Shown here: positions 5,009-5,031 of the stretch, in pieces
How positions within the stretch are numbered: position 1 is the first letter of the stretch
How the letters are laid out: the number at the start of each line of letters is the position of its first letter
Assembly (NCBI GenBank): GCA_050330975.1
Contig: JBHJHK010000044.1
Span: 1 to 5,031 of the forward strand
Length of the DNA: 5,031 nucleotides
Source of the DNA: JBHJHK01 sp050330975
GTDB taxonomy: Bacteria; Pseudomonadota; Gammaproteobacteria; Competibacterales; Competibacteraceae
Direction: 5' to 3'
Position numbers and translations under genes: made by a program
The notes under the pieces: generated by a model
Told to the model about the DNA's origin: nothing
The model's database searches: none
The model's input: only the letters and a program-made list of their open reading frames with translations

Positions 5009-5031
5009 GCCACCTCGACCCTCGACGCCGG

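Overview
The window is very GC-rich bacterial chromosomal DNA, with G- and C-runs, heavy use of GGG, CCC and GTG, and frequent TTG leucine codons. The densest clue to the organism is the small alanine-rich coiled-coil lipoprotein of the Lpp/OprI kind, next to an ArnT-like glycosyltransferase. That points to a Gram-negative, probably a high-GC gammaproteobacterium. This is inference; the window has no rRNA or other phylogenetic marker. I see no mobile element, tRNA, CRISPR array or other sign of recent transfer.

Layout. Positions 1-220 (minus) hold the start of an unrecognised gene that runs off the left edge. It probably initiates at TTG, with a ribosome binding site overlapping the stop codon of the gene before it. 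Positions 232-1074 (minus) encode a fumarylacetoacetate-hydrolase-family enzyme with a GTG start, preceded by a 97-bp gap that may hold its promoter. Positions 1172-3884 (minus) form a tight three-gene operon: an Lpp/OprI-type lipoprotein (first), an ArnT/PMT-type membrane glycosyltransferase, and a PAP2 lipid phosphatase (last). Both junctions are 4-bp stop/start overlaps. A divergent gap at 3885-4059 with an AT-rich patch separates this operon from two plus-strand genes: a TehB-like class I methyltransferase (4060-4653) and a two-TPR small protein (4697-5008). The last 23 bases carry nothing recognisable.

How the genes may work together. The lipoprotein, glycosyltransferase and phosphatase all belong to the cell envelope. 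ArnT/PMT-type enzymes use polyprenyl-phosphate-linked sugars, and PAP2 enzymes dephosphorylate polyprenyl pyrophosphates, phosphatidylglycerol phosphate or lipid A. The operon therefore reads as an envelope glycosylation or lipid-modification module with an outer-membrane lipoprotein partner. The substrate cannot be told from sequence alone. The FAH-family enzyme and the methyltransferase/TPR pair look like separate, ordinary metabolic or housekeeping units. I found no clear case for a wholly new system; the lipoprotein-glycosyltransferase-phosphatase operon is the part most worth a second look.
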